NCBI RefSeq assembly: GCF_000757825.1
Contig: NZ_CP009451.1
Coordinates: 682,001-746,000 of the forward strand
DNA length: 64,000 bases
From: Cedecea neteri
Lineage (GTDB): Bacteria > Pseudomonadota > Gammaproteobacteria > Enterobacterales > Enterobacteriaceae
Direction of reading: 5' to 3'
The notes below the pieces were generated by a model that was not told the DNA's origin, searched no databases, and saw only the letters and a program-made list of their open reading frames with translations. Made by a program: the position numbers and the translations under genes. Below are positions 56,631 to 64,000 of the stretch, in pieces; the stretch's first letter is position 1; each line of letters begins with the position of its first letter.

Positions 56631-57482
56631 GTGGCGCGGATAAATAAAATCTCTATCACGCTATGTGCTCTGCTATTTGCTTTGCCCTATACACCTTTGA
56701 CGCAGGCGTCCGAGCACGTCCGCCACCCTGTTGCACAGAAAAGCCACACGGCGAAAACAACTTCCGGTAAAAGCAACAAGGGCAAAGAGAAAACAAAGGC
56801 CAAACAAAAAAGCAGCACAGCCTCCACAAAGAAGTCCGGTAAAAAAGACGCATCGCCGGTAAAAGCCAAAGTTGCAAAACGCAGCGCCTCAGGCAAAAGC
56901 ACCACCCTCGCTAAAACCAGCAGCAAAAAAACCTCTCAGAAAATAGCCGTACAGCCAGCCGCAGCCACCCTTGCCTACACTGAAAAATGCACCCATCGTA
57001 AAGGGCATAAAAAGCAGTGCGTGAAGGTGAAGTCTGAAAAGAATCTGACCATCGCTCAGGCGCATAAGGTGAGAGTGCAGAAAGCGCAAAAAACGGCCAT
57101 GAATAAGCTGATGGGGCAAATTGGCAAACCATACCGCTGGGGTGGCACTTCTCCCCGCACGGGCTTCGACTGCAGCGGGCTAATTTATTACGCTTATAAA
57201 GATTTGGTGAACATCCGTATTCCACGCACCGCCAACGAAATGTATCACCTACGTGATGCCTCTTCCGTTGACCGCGGCGAACTGGAAAGCGGCGACCTGG
57301 TCTTCTTCCGTACTCAGGGCCGCGGCACGGCTGACCACGTTGGCGTTTACGTCGGCAACGGTAAATTTATTCAGTCTCCTCGCAGCGGCCGCGATATCCA
57401 AATTACTTCTTTGAGCGAAGATTACTGGCAGCGCCATTATGTGGGTGCCCGCCGGGTCATGACGCCAAAAACCATTCGTTAA
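56631..57482 (+). CDS. mepH: Murein DD-endopeptidase MepH (NlpC/P60 family)
   Basis: A 283-residue periplasmic hydrolase that cuts peptidoglycan cross-links during cell growth. It has a signal peptide (cleavage near TQAS), a long Lys/Ser/Thr-rich linker (residues 30-110) and a C-terminal NlpC/P60 domain. The catalytic cysteine is in GFDCSGLIYYAY (about residue 179) and the histidine in TADHVGVYVGNGK (about 236). The start is GTG at 56631, giving the E. coli-like MARINKISITLCALLF. A terminator follows. Confidence 0.94.
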   Translation: MARINKISITLCALLFALPYTPLTQASEHVRHPVAQKSHTAKTTSGKSNKGKEKTKAKQKSSTASTKKSGKKDASPVKAKVAKRSASGKSTTLAKTSSKKTSQKIAVQPAAATLAYTEKCTHRKGHKKQCVKVKSEKNLTIAQAHKVRVQKAQKTAMNKLMGQIGKPYRWGGTSPRTGFDCSGLIYYAYKDLVNIRIPRTANEMYHLRDASSVDRGELESGDLVFFRTQGRGTADHVGVYVGNGKFIQSPRSGRDIQITSLSEDYWQRHYVGARRVMTPKTIR

Positions 57483-57513
57483 TCTTATCCGCATCAAACT
57501 GATTTAAACGTTA

Positions 57514-57536
57514 ACAGCCCGGCAACGGGCTGTTTT
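57514..57536 (+). terminator. mepH terminator
   Basis: The stem AACAGCCCG/CGGGCTGTT with a GCAA loop is followed by a T-rich tract, 31 bases after the mepH stop. Confidence 0.85.
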
Positions 57537-57640
57537 ATTTTGTTGTTTCATTTCGCTTTTTCGCACTCCCGTAATTTGTTAACCTTATATCCACACAAAA
57601 TGTAGTTATATTGTGAAGCAAAATAACAAGGAGTGAAGCA

Positions 57641-58222
57641 ATGTCGTTCGAACTACCCGCCCTGCCCTATGCCAAAGATGCGCTGGCCCCGCATATCTCG
57701 GCCGAAACCCTCGAGTACCATTACGGCAAGCATCATCAGACCTACGTCACTAACCTGAACAACCTCGTCAAAGGCAGCCCGTTTGAAGGGAAATCGCTGG
57801 AAGAGATCGTGCAAGAGTCTGACGGCGGTATTTTCAATAATGCCGCTCAGGTCTGGAACCATACGTTCTATTGGCACTGCCTGGCGCCAAACGCCGGGGG
57901 AGAGCCTGACGGGGAAGTGTTGGCCGCCATCAATAACGCGTTTGGCAGCGTGGAAGCATTTAAAAAACAGTTCACCGAAGCGGCTATCAAAAACTTCGGC
58001 TCCGGCTGGACCTGGCTTGTGAAGAACAGCGACGGTAGCCTGGCTATCGTCTCGACCTCTAACGCAGGAACTCCGCTCACAACCGGGGCAAAACCGCTGT
58101 TGACAGTGGACGTCTGGGAACACGCTTACTACATCGACTACCGCAACGCGCGCCCGGTTTATCTGGACCAATTCTGGGCGCTGGTTAACTGGAACTTTGT
58201 TGCGCAAAACCTGGCAGGCTGA
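57641..58222 (+). CDS. sodB: Iron superoxide dismutase
   Basis: A 193-residue cytosolic Fe-SOD. Metal ligands are in [13 protein letters not shown] (His26), NHTFYW (His74 region), and [13 protein letters not shown] (Asp and His near 157-161). The [16 protein letters not shown] region (here [15 protein letters not shown]) is typical of the iron form. A strong AAGGAG Shine-Dalgarno precedes the ATG. In E. coli sodB is repressed by the small RNA RyhB; I did not verify the pairing site. Confidence 0.97.
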   Translation: MSFELPALPYAKDALAPHISAETLEYHYGKHHQTYVTNLNNLVKGSPFEGKSLEEIVQESDGGIFNNAAQVWNHTFYWHCLAPNAGGEPDGEVLAAINNAFGSVEAFKKQFTEAAIKNFGSGWTWLVKNSDGSLAIVSTSNAGTPLTTGAKPLLTVDVWEHAYYIDYRNARPVYLDQFWALVNWNFVAQNLAG

Positions 58223-58248
58223 TTTTCAGTGATGTTTTGACCTGTATT

Positions 58249-58271
58249 AAGGGCCGCTTTTTGCGGCCCTT
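58249..58271. terminator. sodB terminator
   Basis: The stem AAGGGCCGC/GCGGCCCTT with a T-rich loop lies 26 bases after sodB and just before the end of the convergent ynhF. Confidence 0.8.
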
Positions 58272-58277
58272 ATTAAA

Positions 58278-58367
58278 TCAGTGCAGTACGGCGGTTAACG
58301 CCCCGGCAACAATCAGACTCAGTACGATAACCGTAGTCACTACGGAAAACTTCAGATCGGTACTCAT
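58278..58367 (-). CDS. ynhF: Small membrane protein YnhF
   Basis: A 29-residue single-helix membrane protein, MSTDLKFSVVTTVIVLSL followed by IVAGALTAVLH. It differs from E. coli YnhF at only a few positions. AAAGGAG lies seven bases before the ATG. E. coli YnhF is known as an inner-membrane small protein that retains its formyl group; its function is not known to me. The neighbouring K-12 gene ydhP is absent. Confidence 0.92.
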   Translation of the reverse strand: MSTDLKFSVVTTVIVLSLIVAGALTAVLH

Positions 58368-58599
58368 CGTAAGCTCCTTTTATTTCCCTACAAAGCGTAA
58401 GTGGGATGATTTTCCCACAATTAACGATAAAAATCCTGCTGGTTTTGCACAGATATCGGTTTTCCCTCTTCCACTTTGCCCCGGGATAAGCCAAAATCCT
58501 TCGCTAATTTACCGCGTATCGCCCGGCAACGCCCTCCTCCCGCTGTATGTCGCATCCCCGACAGGCCTGCAACCAACGTGTTGCCCCAGGAGTTAGCGA

Positions 58600-58615
58600 A
58601 GGCAAACGTTTAACA
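58600..58615. promoter_or_regulatory. PurR operator 1 upstream of purR
   Basis: AGGCAAACGTTTAACA contains the PurR box core GCAAACGTTT. It lies 45 bp before the purR ATG, matching the autoregulatory site purRo1 of E. coli. Confidence 0.8.
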
Positions 58616-58659
58616 CATGAGTTATCAGGAGTTTACGATATGGTCTGGAGTGACATCTA

Positions 58660-59685
58660 ATGGCAACCATTAAGGACGTAGCGAAGCGCGCAAACGTTTC
58701 CACTACCACTGTGTCACATGTCATTAACAAGACCCGTTTTGTGGCGGAAGAGACGCGCAACGCCGTCTGGGCAGCTATCAAAGAGCTGCACTATTCGCCG
58801 AGCGCCGTGGCGCGCAGCCTGAAGGTCAACCACACCAAATCGATTGGCCTGCTCGCGACCTCCAGCGAAGCGCCCTATTTTGCTGAAATTATCGAGTCGG
58901 TTGAGAACAGCTGCTTCGCCAAAGGCTACACCCTGATCCTCGGCAACGCGCACAACAACTTTGAGAAGCAGCAAGCCTACCTGTCGATGATGGCGCAAAA
59001 ACGCGTCGATGGCCTGCTGGTCATGTGCTCCGAATATCCACAGACCCTGCTCTCTACGCTGGAAGAGTACCGTCATATTCCTATGGTGGTGATGGACTGG
59101 GGCGAAGCCCGCGCCGATTTTACCGACTCCGTGGTCGATAACGCCTTCCACGGCGGTTATCTCGCAGGCCGTTACCTGATTGAGCGCGGACACCGCGACA
59201 TCGGCGCGATCCCGGGCCAGCTGGAGCGTAACACCGGCGGTGGTCGTCACGCTGGCTTCCTGAAAGCGCTTGAAGAAGCCAATATCAAAGTGCCGGAAAA
59301 TTGGGTGGTTCAGGGCGACTTCGAGCCGGAATCTGGCTATCGCGCCATGCAGCAGCTGCTTAATCAACCACATCGTCCTACTGCGGTCTTCTGCGGCGGC
59401 GATATTATGGCAATGGGTGCGATTTGCGCAGCGGATGAGATGGGGCTGCGCGTGCCGCAGGATATCTCGATTATCGGCTACGATAACGTGCGCAACGCCC
59501 GCTATTTCTCTCCGGCGCTGACCACTATCCATCAGCCAAAAGAACGCCTCGGTGAAACGGCCTTTAACATGCTGCTCGACCGCATTATCAACAAACGGGA
59601 AGAGTCGCAGACCATAGAAGTCCATCCGCGCCTCATCGAACGCCGCTCGGTGGCCGACGGCCCGTTCCGCGATTACCGCCGCTAA
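58660..59685 (+). CDS. purR: Purine repressor PurR (LacI family)
   Basis: A 341-residue repressor of purine biosynthesis, with hypoxanthine or guanine as co-repressor. The N-terminal helix-turn-helix is [20 protein letters not shown], with the hinge helix [15 protein letters not shown]. The effector domain includes [20 protein letters not shown]. The ATG follows GGAGTGACATCTA. A second PurR box lies inside codons 10-15. Length and sequence match E. coli PurR. Confidence 0.97.
   Translation: MATIKDVAKRANVSTTTVSHVINKTRFVAEETRNAVWAAIKELHYSPSAVARSLKVNHTKSIGLLATSSEAPYFAEIIESVENSCFAKGYTLILGNAHNNFEKQQAYLSMMAQKRVDGLLVMCSEYPQTLLSTLEEYRHIPMVVMDWGEARADFTDSVVDNAFHGGYLAGRYLIERGHRDIGAIPGQLERNTGGGRHAGFLKALEEANIKVPENWVVQGDFEPESGYRAMQQLLNQPHRPTAVFCGGDIMAMGAICAADEMGLRVPQDISIIGYDNVRNARYFSPALTTIHQPKERLGETAFNMLLDRIINKREESQTIEVHPRLIERRSVADGPFRDYRR
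58688..58703. promoter_or_regulatory. PurR operator 2 inside purR
   Basis: GCGCAAACGTTTCCAC carries the PurR core within the start of the coding region. E. coli purR has a second intragenic operator at the same place, used for roadblock-type autoregulation. Confidence 0.75.
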
Positions 59686-60620
59686 GCCTCTTCAGGAGCC
59701 CGGGATTCAGTCCCTGGCTCCTGGAGCCATTCCTGATTCATCGTCTCACTGTCCCCTAAATAGTCCAGCAGCCAGCTCAACGCAGGCGAGGCGTCATCCT
59801 GCCGCCACGTCAGGCAACAGGCCGCATCCGGGAACGGGTTCTCCAGCCTCAACTCTTTCCAGTCGCCACGTTCGAGCCACGGTTTCGCAATGTGCGTGGG
59901 CACCATGCCAATGCATAATCCTGCCGTCAGGCAATCGGCGCCCGACGCCCAGTCCGGCACCACCACGCGGCGCTGGTTGTCCAGAAGCCAGGTAATGCGC
60001 TTGGGCAACGAGCGGGACGTGTCCTCCAGCACCAGCGACGGCCAGGGCCGAATTTCATCATCAAGGATGATCTCCTCGTGTTGCGCAAGCGGATGATCGG
60101 CCGCCACCACGCAGCGCCAGCTCAGTGCGCCCATGTCCCGAAACGCGTAGCGCCCTCCGACGGGGATCGCCTGCGTTGCGCCTATCGCCGCCTCAACGCG
60201 CCCGTCCGCCAGCGCATCCCACACGCCGTTGAAAACCTCCTGAAACACCCTCAGCTCGATGTCCGGGAAATGACGATAAAAATCGAGCACTAGCTGGCGA
60301 GTACGCTCCGGCTTCACGATATTATCTACCGCGATGGAGAGATGCCCGCGCCAGCCGTTGGCTATCTGCTGGCACTGCTGGCGCGTTGCCATCATTTTTT
60401 TGATAACAGAACGCCCTTCTTTAAGAAAGAAAGCCCCAGCGGCGGTCAGCTCAACGTCCCGATGACGTCGTTCAAACAGCGGTACGGCCAGCCACTCTTC
60501 AAGTTGGCGCACGGTATAGCTGATGGCAGAAGGCACACGATGCAACTCCTGCGCTGCCCCGCTGAAACTACCGTTGCGCGCCACGGCATCCACGACTTCG
60601 AGAGAATATTCAGACCACAT
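59682..60620 (-). CDS. punR: LysR-type activator PunR
   Basis: A 312-residue LysR regulator (formerly YdhB), which in E. coli activates punC in response to purine nucleosides. The N-terminal helix-turn-helix is [20 protein letters not shown]; the effector domain includes [19 protein letters not shown]. The ATG at 60620 ([17 protein letters not shown]) is chosen because it matches the E. coli start. It overlaps the purR end by four bases and diverges from punC. Confidence 0.93.
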   Translation of the reverse strand: MWSEYSLEVVDAVARNGSFSGAAQELHRVPSAISYTVRQLEEWLAVPLFERRHRDVELTAAGAFFLKEGRSVIKKMMATRQQCQQIANGWRGHLSIAVDNIVKPERTRQLVLDFYRHFPDIELRVFQEVFNGVWDALADGRVEAAIGATQAIPVGGRYAFRDMGALSWRCVVAADHPLAQHEEIILDDEIRPWPSLVLEDTSRSLPKRITWLLDNQRRVVVPDWASGADCLTAGLCIGMVPTHIAKPWLERGDWKELRLENPFPDAACCLTWRQDDASPALSWLLDYLGDSETMNQEWLQEPGTESRAPEEA

Positions 60621-60735
60621 GTTTTTTGCCTGCAAAAAATTTGAATGCAACGCGCAAATATTAGCGTTTCACAAGCGGTTTTGCACTCCGTAGACTCCTG
60701 CCCCGTTAACCTGCTATCAAAATCAAGAGTGAAAT

Positions 60736-61938
60736 ATGCAACCATCAAAGGGATTTCTTATCTGGCTGGCTGGCCTGAGCGTACTCGGCTTTCTCGCCAC
60801 AGACATGTACCTGCCCGCCTTTGCGGCCATTCAGCAAGACCTGGGGACTAACGCCTCGGCGGTGAGCGCCAGCCTGAGCCTGTTCCTGGCGGGCTTTGCC
60901 TTTGCCCAGCTTGTCTGGGGGCCGCTTTCCGATCGTTTCGGGCGTAAACCCGTGCTGCTGATTGGCCTGGCGATGTTTGCCGTCGGCTGCATCGGGATGC
61001 TTTGGGTGCGGGATGCAACGTCGCTTCTGGTCCTGCGTTTTATCCAGGCCGTGGGCGTTTGTTCCGCCGCGGTCAGCTGGCAGGCGCTGGTAACCGACTA
61101 TTACCCGGCCAACCGTGCAGGCCGTATCTTTGCCACGATTATGCCGCTGGTAGGGCTTTCTCCGGCGCTGGCACCGCTGCTGGGAAGCTGGCTGCTGAAC
61201 CATTTTGAATGGCAGGCCATTTTTGCCGTACTGTTTGCCATCGCTTTGCTGCTGATGATCCCTACGCTACGCCTCAAGCCTCGTACTCAGCACCACGAGC
61301 AAACCGCAGACAACAAGGTCAGCTTCTTCTCTTTATTACGCTCTCGTATTTACGGCGGTAACGTGCTGATTTACGCCGCCTGCTCCGCCAGCTTCTTCGC
61401 CTGGCTGACCGGCTCGCCGTTTATCCTGAATGAGATGGGCTACGGCCCGGCAGCGATTGGCCTGAGCTATATGCCGCAGACGGTCGCTTTCCTGGTGGGC
61501 GGCTATGGCTGCCGCAGCGCGCTGCAAAAATGGAACGGCAAGCAACTGCTGCCGTGGCTGCTAGCGCTTTATGCCCTGAGCGTTGTGGCGACGTGGGGCG
61601 TGGCGGTCAGCGGCTATGCTGACCTGACGCTGTTGCTGATCCCGTTCTGCATCATGGCTGCGGCAAACGGTGCCATCTACCCGATCGTTGTCGCCTCTGC
61701 GCTGCTGCCGTTCCCGCAGGCAACCGGGAAAGCAGCAGCGCTGCAAAACACCCTTCAGCTTGGGCTTTGCTTCCTCGCAAGCCTGATGGTTTCCTGGCTG
61801 GTGACGACCCCGCTTATCACCACCACCAGCGTGATGCTGGCGACTATCCTGCTTGCCGCGCTGGGGTATGCCCTGCAGAAAACGGCCGGTCGTGAGGCTG
61901 AAAGCGAGACTCGCCGTGAGTTTTCTAACGCACAGTAA
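60736..61938 (+). CDS. punC: Purine nucleoside MFS transporter PunC (Bcr/CflA family)
   Basis: A 400-residue major facilitator protein with 12 predicted transmembrane helices. The DHA1 motif [11 protein letters not shown] (about residue 20) and [16 protein letters not shown] (motif A, about residue 60) are present. E. coli PunC (YdhC) imports adenosine and related nucleosides under PunR control, and the divergent punR supports the assignment. A SlyA-type palindrome lies 29 bp after the stop. Confidence 0.93.
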   Translation: MQPSKGFLIWLAGLSVLGFLATDMYLPAFAAIQQDLGTNASAVSASLSLFLAGFAFAQLVWGPLSDRFGRKPVLLIGLAMFAVGCIGMLWVRDATSLLVLRFIQAVGVCSAAVSWQALVTDYYPANRAGRIFATIMPLVGLSPALAPLLGSWLLNHFEWQAIFAVLFAIALLLMIPTLRLKPRTQHHEQTADNKVSFFSLLRSRIYGGNVLIYAACSASFFAWLTGSPFILNEMGYGPAAIGLSYMPQTVAFLVGGYGCRSALQKWNGKQLLPWLLALYALSVVATWGVAVSGYADLTLLLIPFCIMAAANGAIYPIVVASALLPFPQATGKAAALQNTLQLGLCFLASLMVSWLVTTPLITTTSVMLATILLAALGYALQKTAGREAESETRREFSNAQ

Positions 61939-61952
61939 CAGCAGCGATAATG

Positions 61953-61985
61953 TGAATATTGTGTGATTAGCTTGCTAACAATATT
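61953..61985. promoter_or_regulatory. Nested inverted repeat with SlyA consensus upstream of cfa
   Basis: TTAGCTTGCTAA at 61967-61978 is identical to the SlyA operator before slyA. It sits inside a longer imperfect inverted repeat with outer arms GAATATTG (61954-61961) and CAATATTC (61979-61986). It is about 260 bp before cfa and just after punC. AT-rich composition and lack of a T tract argue against a terminator. Confidence 0.5.
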
Positions 61986-62235
61986 CCGTTGAACCCTCAA
62001 TAAAACGGGCTTATAGTAATGGCGGTTCTGCTATAAGCCTTATCAATTTTATTTTTGCGGAAGCCGGAGCGCTTCCGTTTTTCCATGGATGGCCTTTCAG
62101 TAAGGGAGAATCCTTCCTTTCTCTGTTCTACGTCGGATATCAGGCACGCGGATTTTTCCGTGAGAGTTCTCACAAGCCGTGAATAGCGTCTACGCTGTTT
62201 TAAGGTTCTGATCACAACAAGGTGATGGAGAAGCT

Positions 62236-63384
62236 ATGAGTTCATCGTGTATAGAAGAAGTGAGCGTACGAGATAACGAATGGTATCGTATCGCAAATGA
62301 AATGCTGAGTCGGGCAGGTATTACGCTCAACGGCTCAAACCCTTTCGATATTCAGGTTAAAAACCCGGATTTTTTTAAACGCGTTCTGCAGGAAGGTTCC
62401 CTCGGCCTTGGCGAAAGCTATATGGACGGCTGGTGGGAATGCGAACGGCTGGATATCTTTTTCACCAAAGTCCTGCGCGCCGGGCTGGAAAATCAACTGC
62501 CCCATCATTTCAAAGATACCCTGCGTATCGCGGCGGCAAGGCTGGTTAACCTGCAGTCGAAGAAACGCGCCTGGATAGTCGGCAAAGAACATTACGATCT
62601 CGGCAACGACCTGTTCAACCGAATGCTCGACAAGCACATGCAGTATTCCTGCGGCTACTGGAAAGAAGCCACCAATCTCAGCGAAGCGCAGGACGCCAAG
62701 CTCAAAATGATCTGCGAAAAACTTCAGCTTAAACCCGGCATGAAGCTGCTGGACATCGGCTGCGGTTGGGGCGGTCTTGCCGAGTATGCCGCACGAAACT
62801 ACGACGTTTCAGTCTTCGGCGTCACCATCTCTGCGGAACAACAAAAAATGGCGCAGGCGCGCTGCAAAGGCCTGGATGTGACCATCCTTCTGCAGGATTA
62901 CCGCGACCTGAATGAGCAATTTGACCGCATTGTCTCCGTCGGGATGTTTGAGCACGTTGGGCCAAAAAATTATGCCACCTACTTTGAGGTTGCCGACCGC
63001 AATCTCAAACCAGACGGTATTTTCCTGCTGCACACGATAGGTTCTAAAAAGACCGACAACAACGTCGATCCGTGGATTAATAAGTACATTTTCCCTAACG
63101 GTTGCCTGCCTTCTGTGCGTCAGATTGCCGACGCCAGCGAGCCGCATTTTGTGATGGAAGACTGGCACAACTTCGGCGCCGACTATGACAAAACGCTGAT
63201 GGCCTGGCACGAACGTTTTCTCGCCAGCTGGCCGGAAATCGCCGATAACTACTCTGAACGCTTTAAAAGGATGTTTAGCTACTACCTGAACGCCTGCGCC
63301 GGTGCTTTCCGGGCACGCGATATCCAACTTTGGCAGGTAGTCTTCAGCCGCGGCATCGAGCACGGTCTGCGCGTTCCTCGCTAA
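62236..63384 (+). CDS. cfa: Cyclopropane-fatty-acyl-phospholipid synthase
   Basis: A 382-residue enzyme that adds a methylene group from S-adenosylmethionine to unsaturated membrane lipids. The SAM-binding motif is KLLDIGCGWGGLAEYAARN (about residue 172), and FDRIVSVGMFEHVGPKNY and the active-site region with HTIGSKK follow. The N-terminal helical lipid-binding domain begins at SSSCIEEVSVRDNEWY. The 300-bp leader upstream is typical of E. coli cfa, which has RpoS-dependent and distal promoters. Confidence 0.97.
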   Translation: MSSSCIEEVSVRDNEWYRIANEMLSRAGITLNGSNPFDIQVKNPDFFKRVLQEGSLGLGESYMDGWWECERLDIFFTKVLRAGLENQLPHHFKDTLRIAAARLVNLQSKKRAWIVGKEHYDLGNDLFNRMLDKHMQYSCGYWKEATNLSEAQDAKLKMICEKLQLKPGMKLLDIGCGWGGLAEYAARNYDVSVFGVTISAEQQKMAQARCKGLDVTILLQDYRDLNEQFDRIVSVGMFEHVGPKNYATYFEVADRNLKPDGIFLLHTIGSKKTDNNVDPWINKYIFPNGCLPSVRQIADASEPHFVMEDWHNFGADYDKTLMAWHERFLASWPEIADNYSERFKRMFSYYLNACAGAFRARDIQLWQVVFSRGIEHGLRVPR

Positions 63385-63390
63385 AACCAG

Positions 63391-63412
63391 CCCGGCGTTT
63401 GCCGGGTTTTTT
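63391..63412 (+). terminator. cfa terminator
   Basis: The stem CCCGGC/GCCGGG with a GTTT loop is followed by six T residues, seven bases after the cfa stop. Confidence 0.9.
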
Positions 63413-63442
63413 CATTTTCAATTGTCTCTCCTTGCGCACCAA

Positions 63443-63458
63443 TGTGATTAGCCTCACA
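63443..63458 (+). promoter_or_regulatory. Perfect CRP consensus site upstream of the GH1 gene
   Basis: TGTGATTAGCCTCACA has both exact half sites of the CRP consensus with the six-base spacer. It lies 153 bp before the start of the phospho-beta-glucosidase gene, as expected for a catabolite-controlled sugar gene. Confidence 0.7.
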
Positions 63459-63573
63459 GGTTTAGGCCTGTCTGAGCGTGGCGGCTTGATCTGCTTAACA
63501 GATATCGTTTCCTGCCATAGAAACCGGTTTCATCAATCACAGACAATCACGACATTGACCGAATAAATGATTG

Positions 63574-63593
63574 CCTGTCGGAGATGACAGGCC
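63574..63593 (+). promoter_or_regulatory. Hairpin in the leader of the GH1 gene
   Basis: A perfect 7-bp stem GCCTGTC/GACAGGC with a GGAGAT loop lies 17 bp before the start codon. It could be an operator or an RNA control element; I do not see a BglG-type antiterminator sequence. Confidence 0.4.
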
Positions 63594-63610
63594 TGACCGT
63601 GAGGATAACG

Positions 63611-64000
63611 ATGAAATACGCATTTCCTGAGCATTTCTGGTGGGGCAGCGCCGCTTCCGGCCCACAAACCGAAGGTGAAGCGCTGAATTTTGGCAAGTCT
63701 GAAACCATCTGGGATCGATGGTTCGCCGAGCAGCCGAACCGTTTCCACCACGGCGTCGGGCCGCAAAATACCTCCACGTTCTATCAGCGCTGGAAGCAGG
63801 ACATCGCCCTGCTGAAAAAGCTCAACCATAATACCTTCCGCACCTCGATTTCCTGGGCTCGCCTGATCCCGGACGGCACCGGCGAAGTCAACCCGCTGGC
63901 GGTGGAGTTCTACAATAAGGTGATAGACGAGCTGCTAGCCCAGGGCATTAAGCCGTTTATTAACCTGTACCATTTTGATATGCCAATGGTGATGCAGGAA
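63611..64000 (+). CDS. GH1 6-phospho-beta-glucosidase, C-terminus cut by window edge
   Basis: The first 130 residues of a family 1 glycosidase (full length about 450-480). The N-terminal signature FPEHFWWGSAASGPQTEGEA matches the GH1 pattern FxxGxAxxxxQxEG. YQRWKQDIALLKKLNHNTFR and FRTSISWARLIPDGTGEVNP follow. The branch is the phospho-beta-glucosidase type, which cleaves PTS-imported aryl or cello-disaccharides, but the phosphate-binding residues lie beyond the window. A consensus CRP site upstream supports sugar use. E. coli K-12 has ribC next to cfa, so this is a local difference. Confidence 0.85.
   Translation, partial: MKYAFPEHFWWGSAASGPQTEGEALNFGKSETIWDRWFAEQPNRFHHGVGPQNTSTFYQRWKQDIALLKKLNHNTFRTSISWARLIPDGTGEVNPLAVEFYNKVIDELLAQGIKPFINLYHFDMPMVMQE

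Noticed and set aside
1..64000. tRNA or rRNA genes and prophage integrase near the island
   Set aside because: No T-loop consensus or rRNA-like stretch was noticed, and neither border has an integrase gene or tRNA attachment site.

Overview
The window is chromosomal DNA from a member of the Enterobacteriaceae. Gene order and protein sequences follow the E. coli K-12 segment from ydgJ to cfa almost gene for gene: ydgJ, cnu, ydgK, rsxABCDGE, nth, dtpA, gstA, pdxY, tyrS, pdxH, mliC, anmK, slyB, slyA, ydhIJK, ydhF, ydhL, nemRA, gloA, rnt, grxD, mepH, sodB, ynhF, purR, punR, punC, cfa. The genus cannot be fixed from the sequence alone. Compared with K-12 as I remember it, blr, sodC, lhr and ydhP are not seen here, and three blocks are extra.

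Extra block 1 (16554-24087) lies between slyB and slyA. It is an eight-gene leftward operon with two paralogous amino-acid-type binding proteins, an ABC permease, an ATPase, a GNAT acetyltransferase, two luciferase-like flavin monooxygenases and an M20 deacylase. This set closely matches the Bacillus ytm/tcy and yxe operons that recover sulfur from S-modified cysteines by N-acetylation, oxidation and deacetylation. Extra block 2 is one eptA-like phosphoethanolamine transferase gene between ydhL and nemR.

Extra block 3 (34146-55892) is a 21.7-kb island between rnt and grxD, where K-12 carries lhr. It is bounded by two decayed IS4-family copies in the same orientation. Inside, a giant leftward inverse autotransporter (LysM, beta-barrel, 13 Ig repeats of about 297 bp, C-terminal adhesin-like tip) faces a rightward insecticidal-type Tc toxin operon. 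The operon encodes a TccA-like subunit whose N-terminus carries an Ig domain of the same family as the adhesin repeats, a TccB-like subunit, a chimera of a TcB N-terminal remnant with a GH19 chitinase/endolysin, and a TccC/Rhs protein with an AT-rich C-terminal tip that looks like an ADP-ribosyltransferase. A decayed second tccC lies in reverse at the right edge. No intact TcB gene is present. This island is the strongest candidate for an undescribed arrangement.

The rest is core metabolism: the Rsx complex that resets SoxR, vitamin B6 salvage (pdxY, pdxH), tyrosyl-tRNA synthetase, SlyA and PhoP-type envelope control, electrophile detoxification (nemRA-gloA), iron superoxide dismutase, purine regulation and transport (purR, punR, punC), and cyclopropane fatty acid synthesis. 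Regulatory sites recognisable by eye include a NemR box before nemR and a second one before nemA, SlyA-type palindromes before slyA and again before cfa, two PurR boxes at purR, a PhoP-like box before slyB, and perfect or near-perfect CRP-type sites before the terminal GH1 gene and dtpA. I saw no rRNA, tRNA or CRISPR array.
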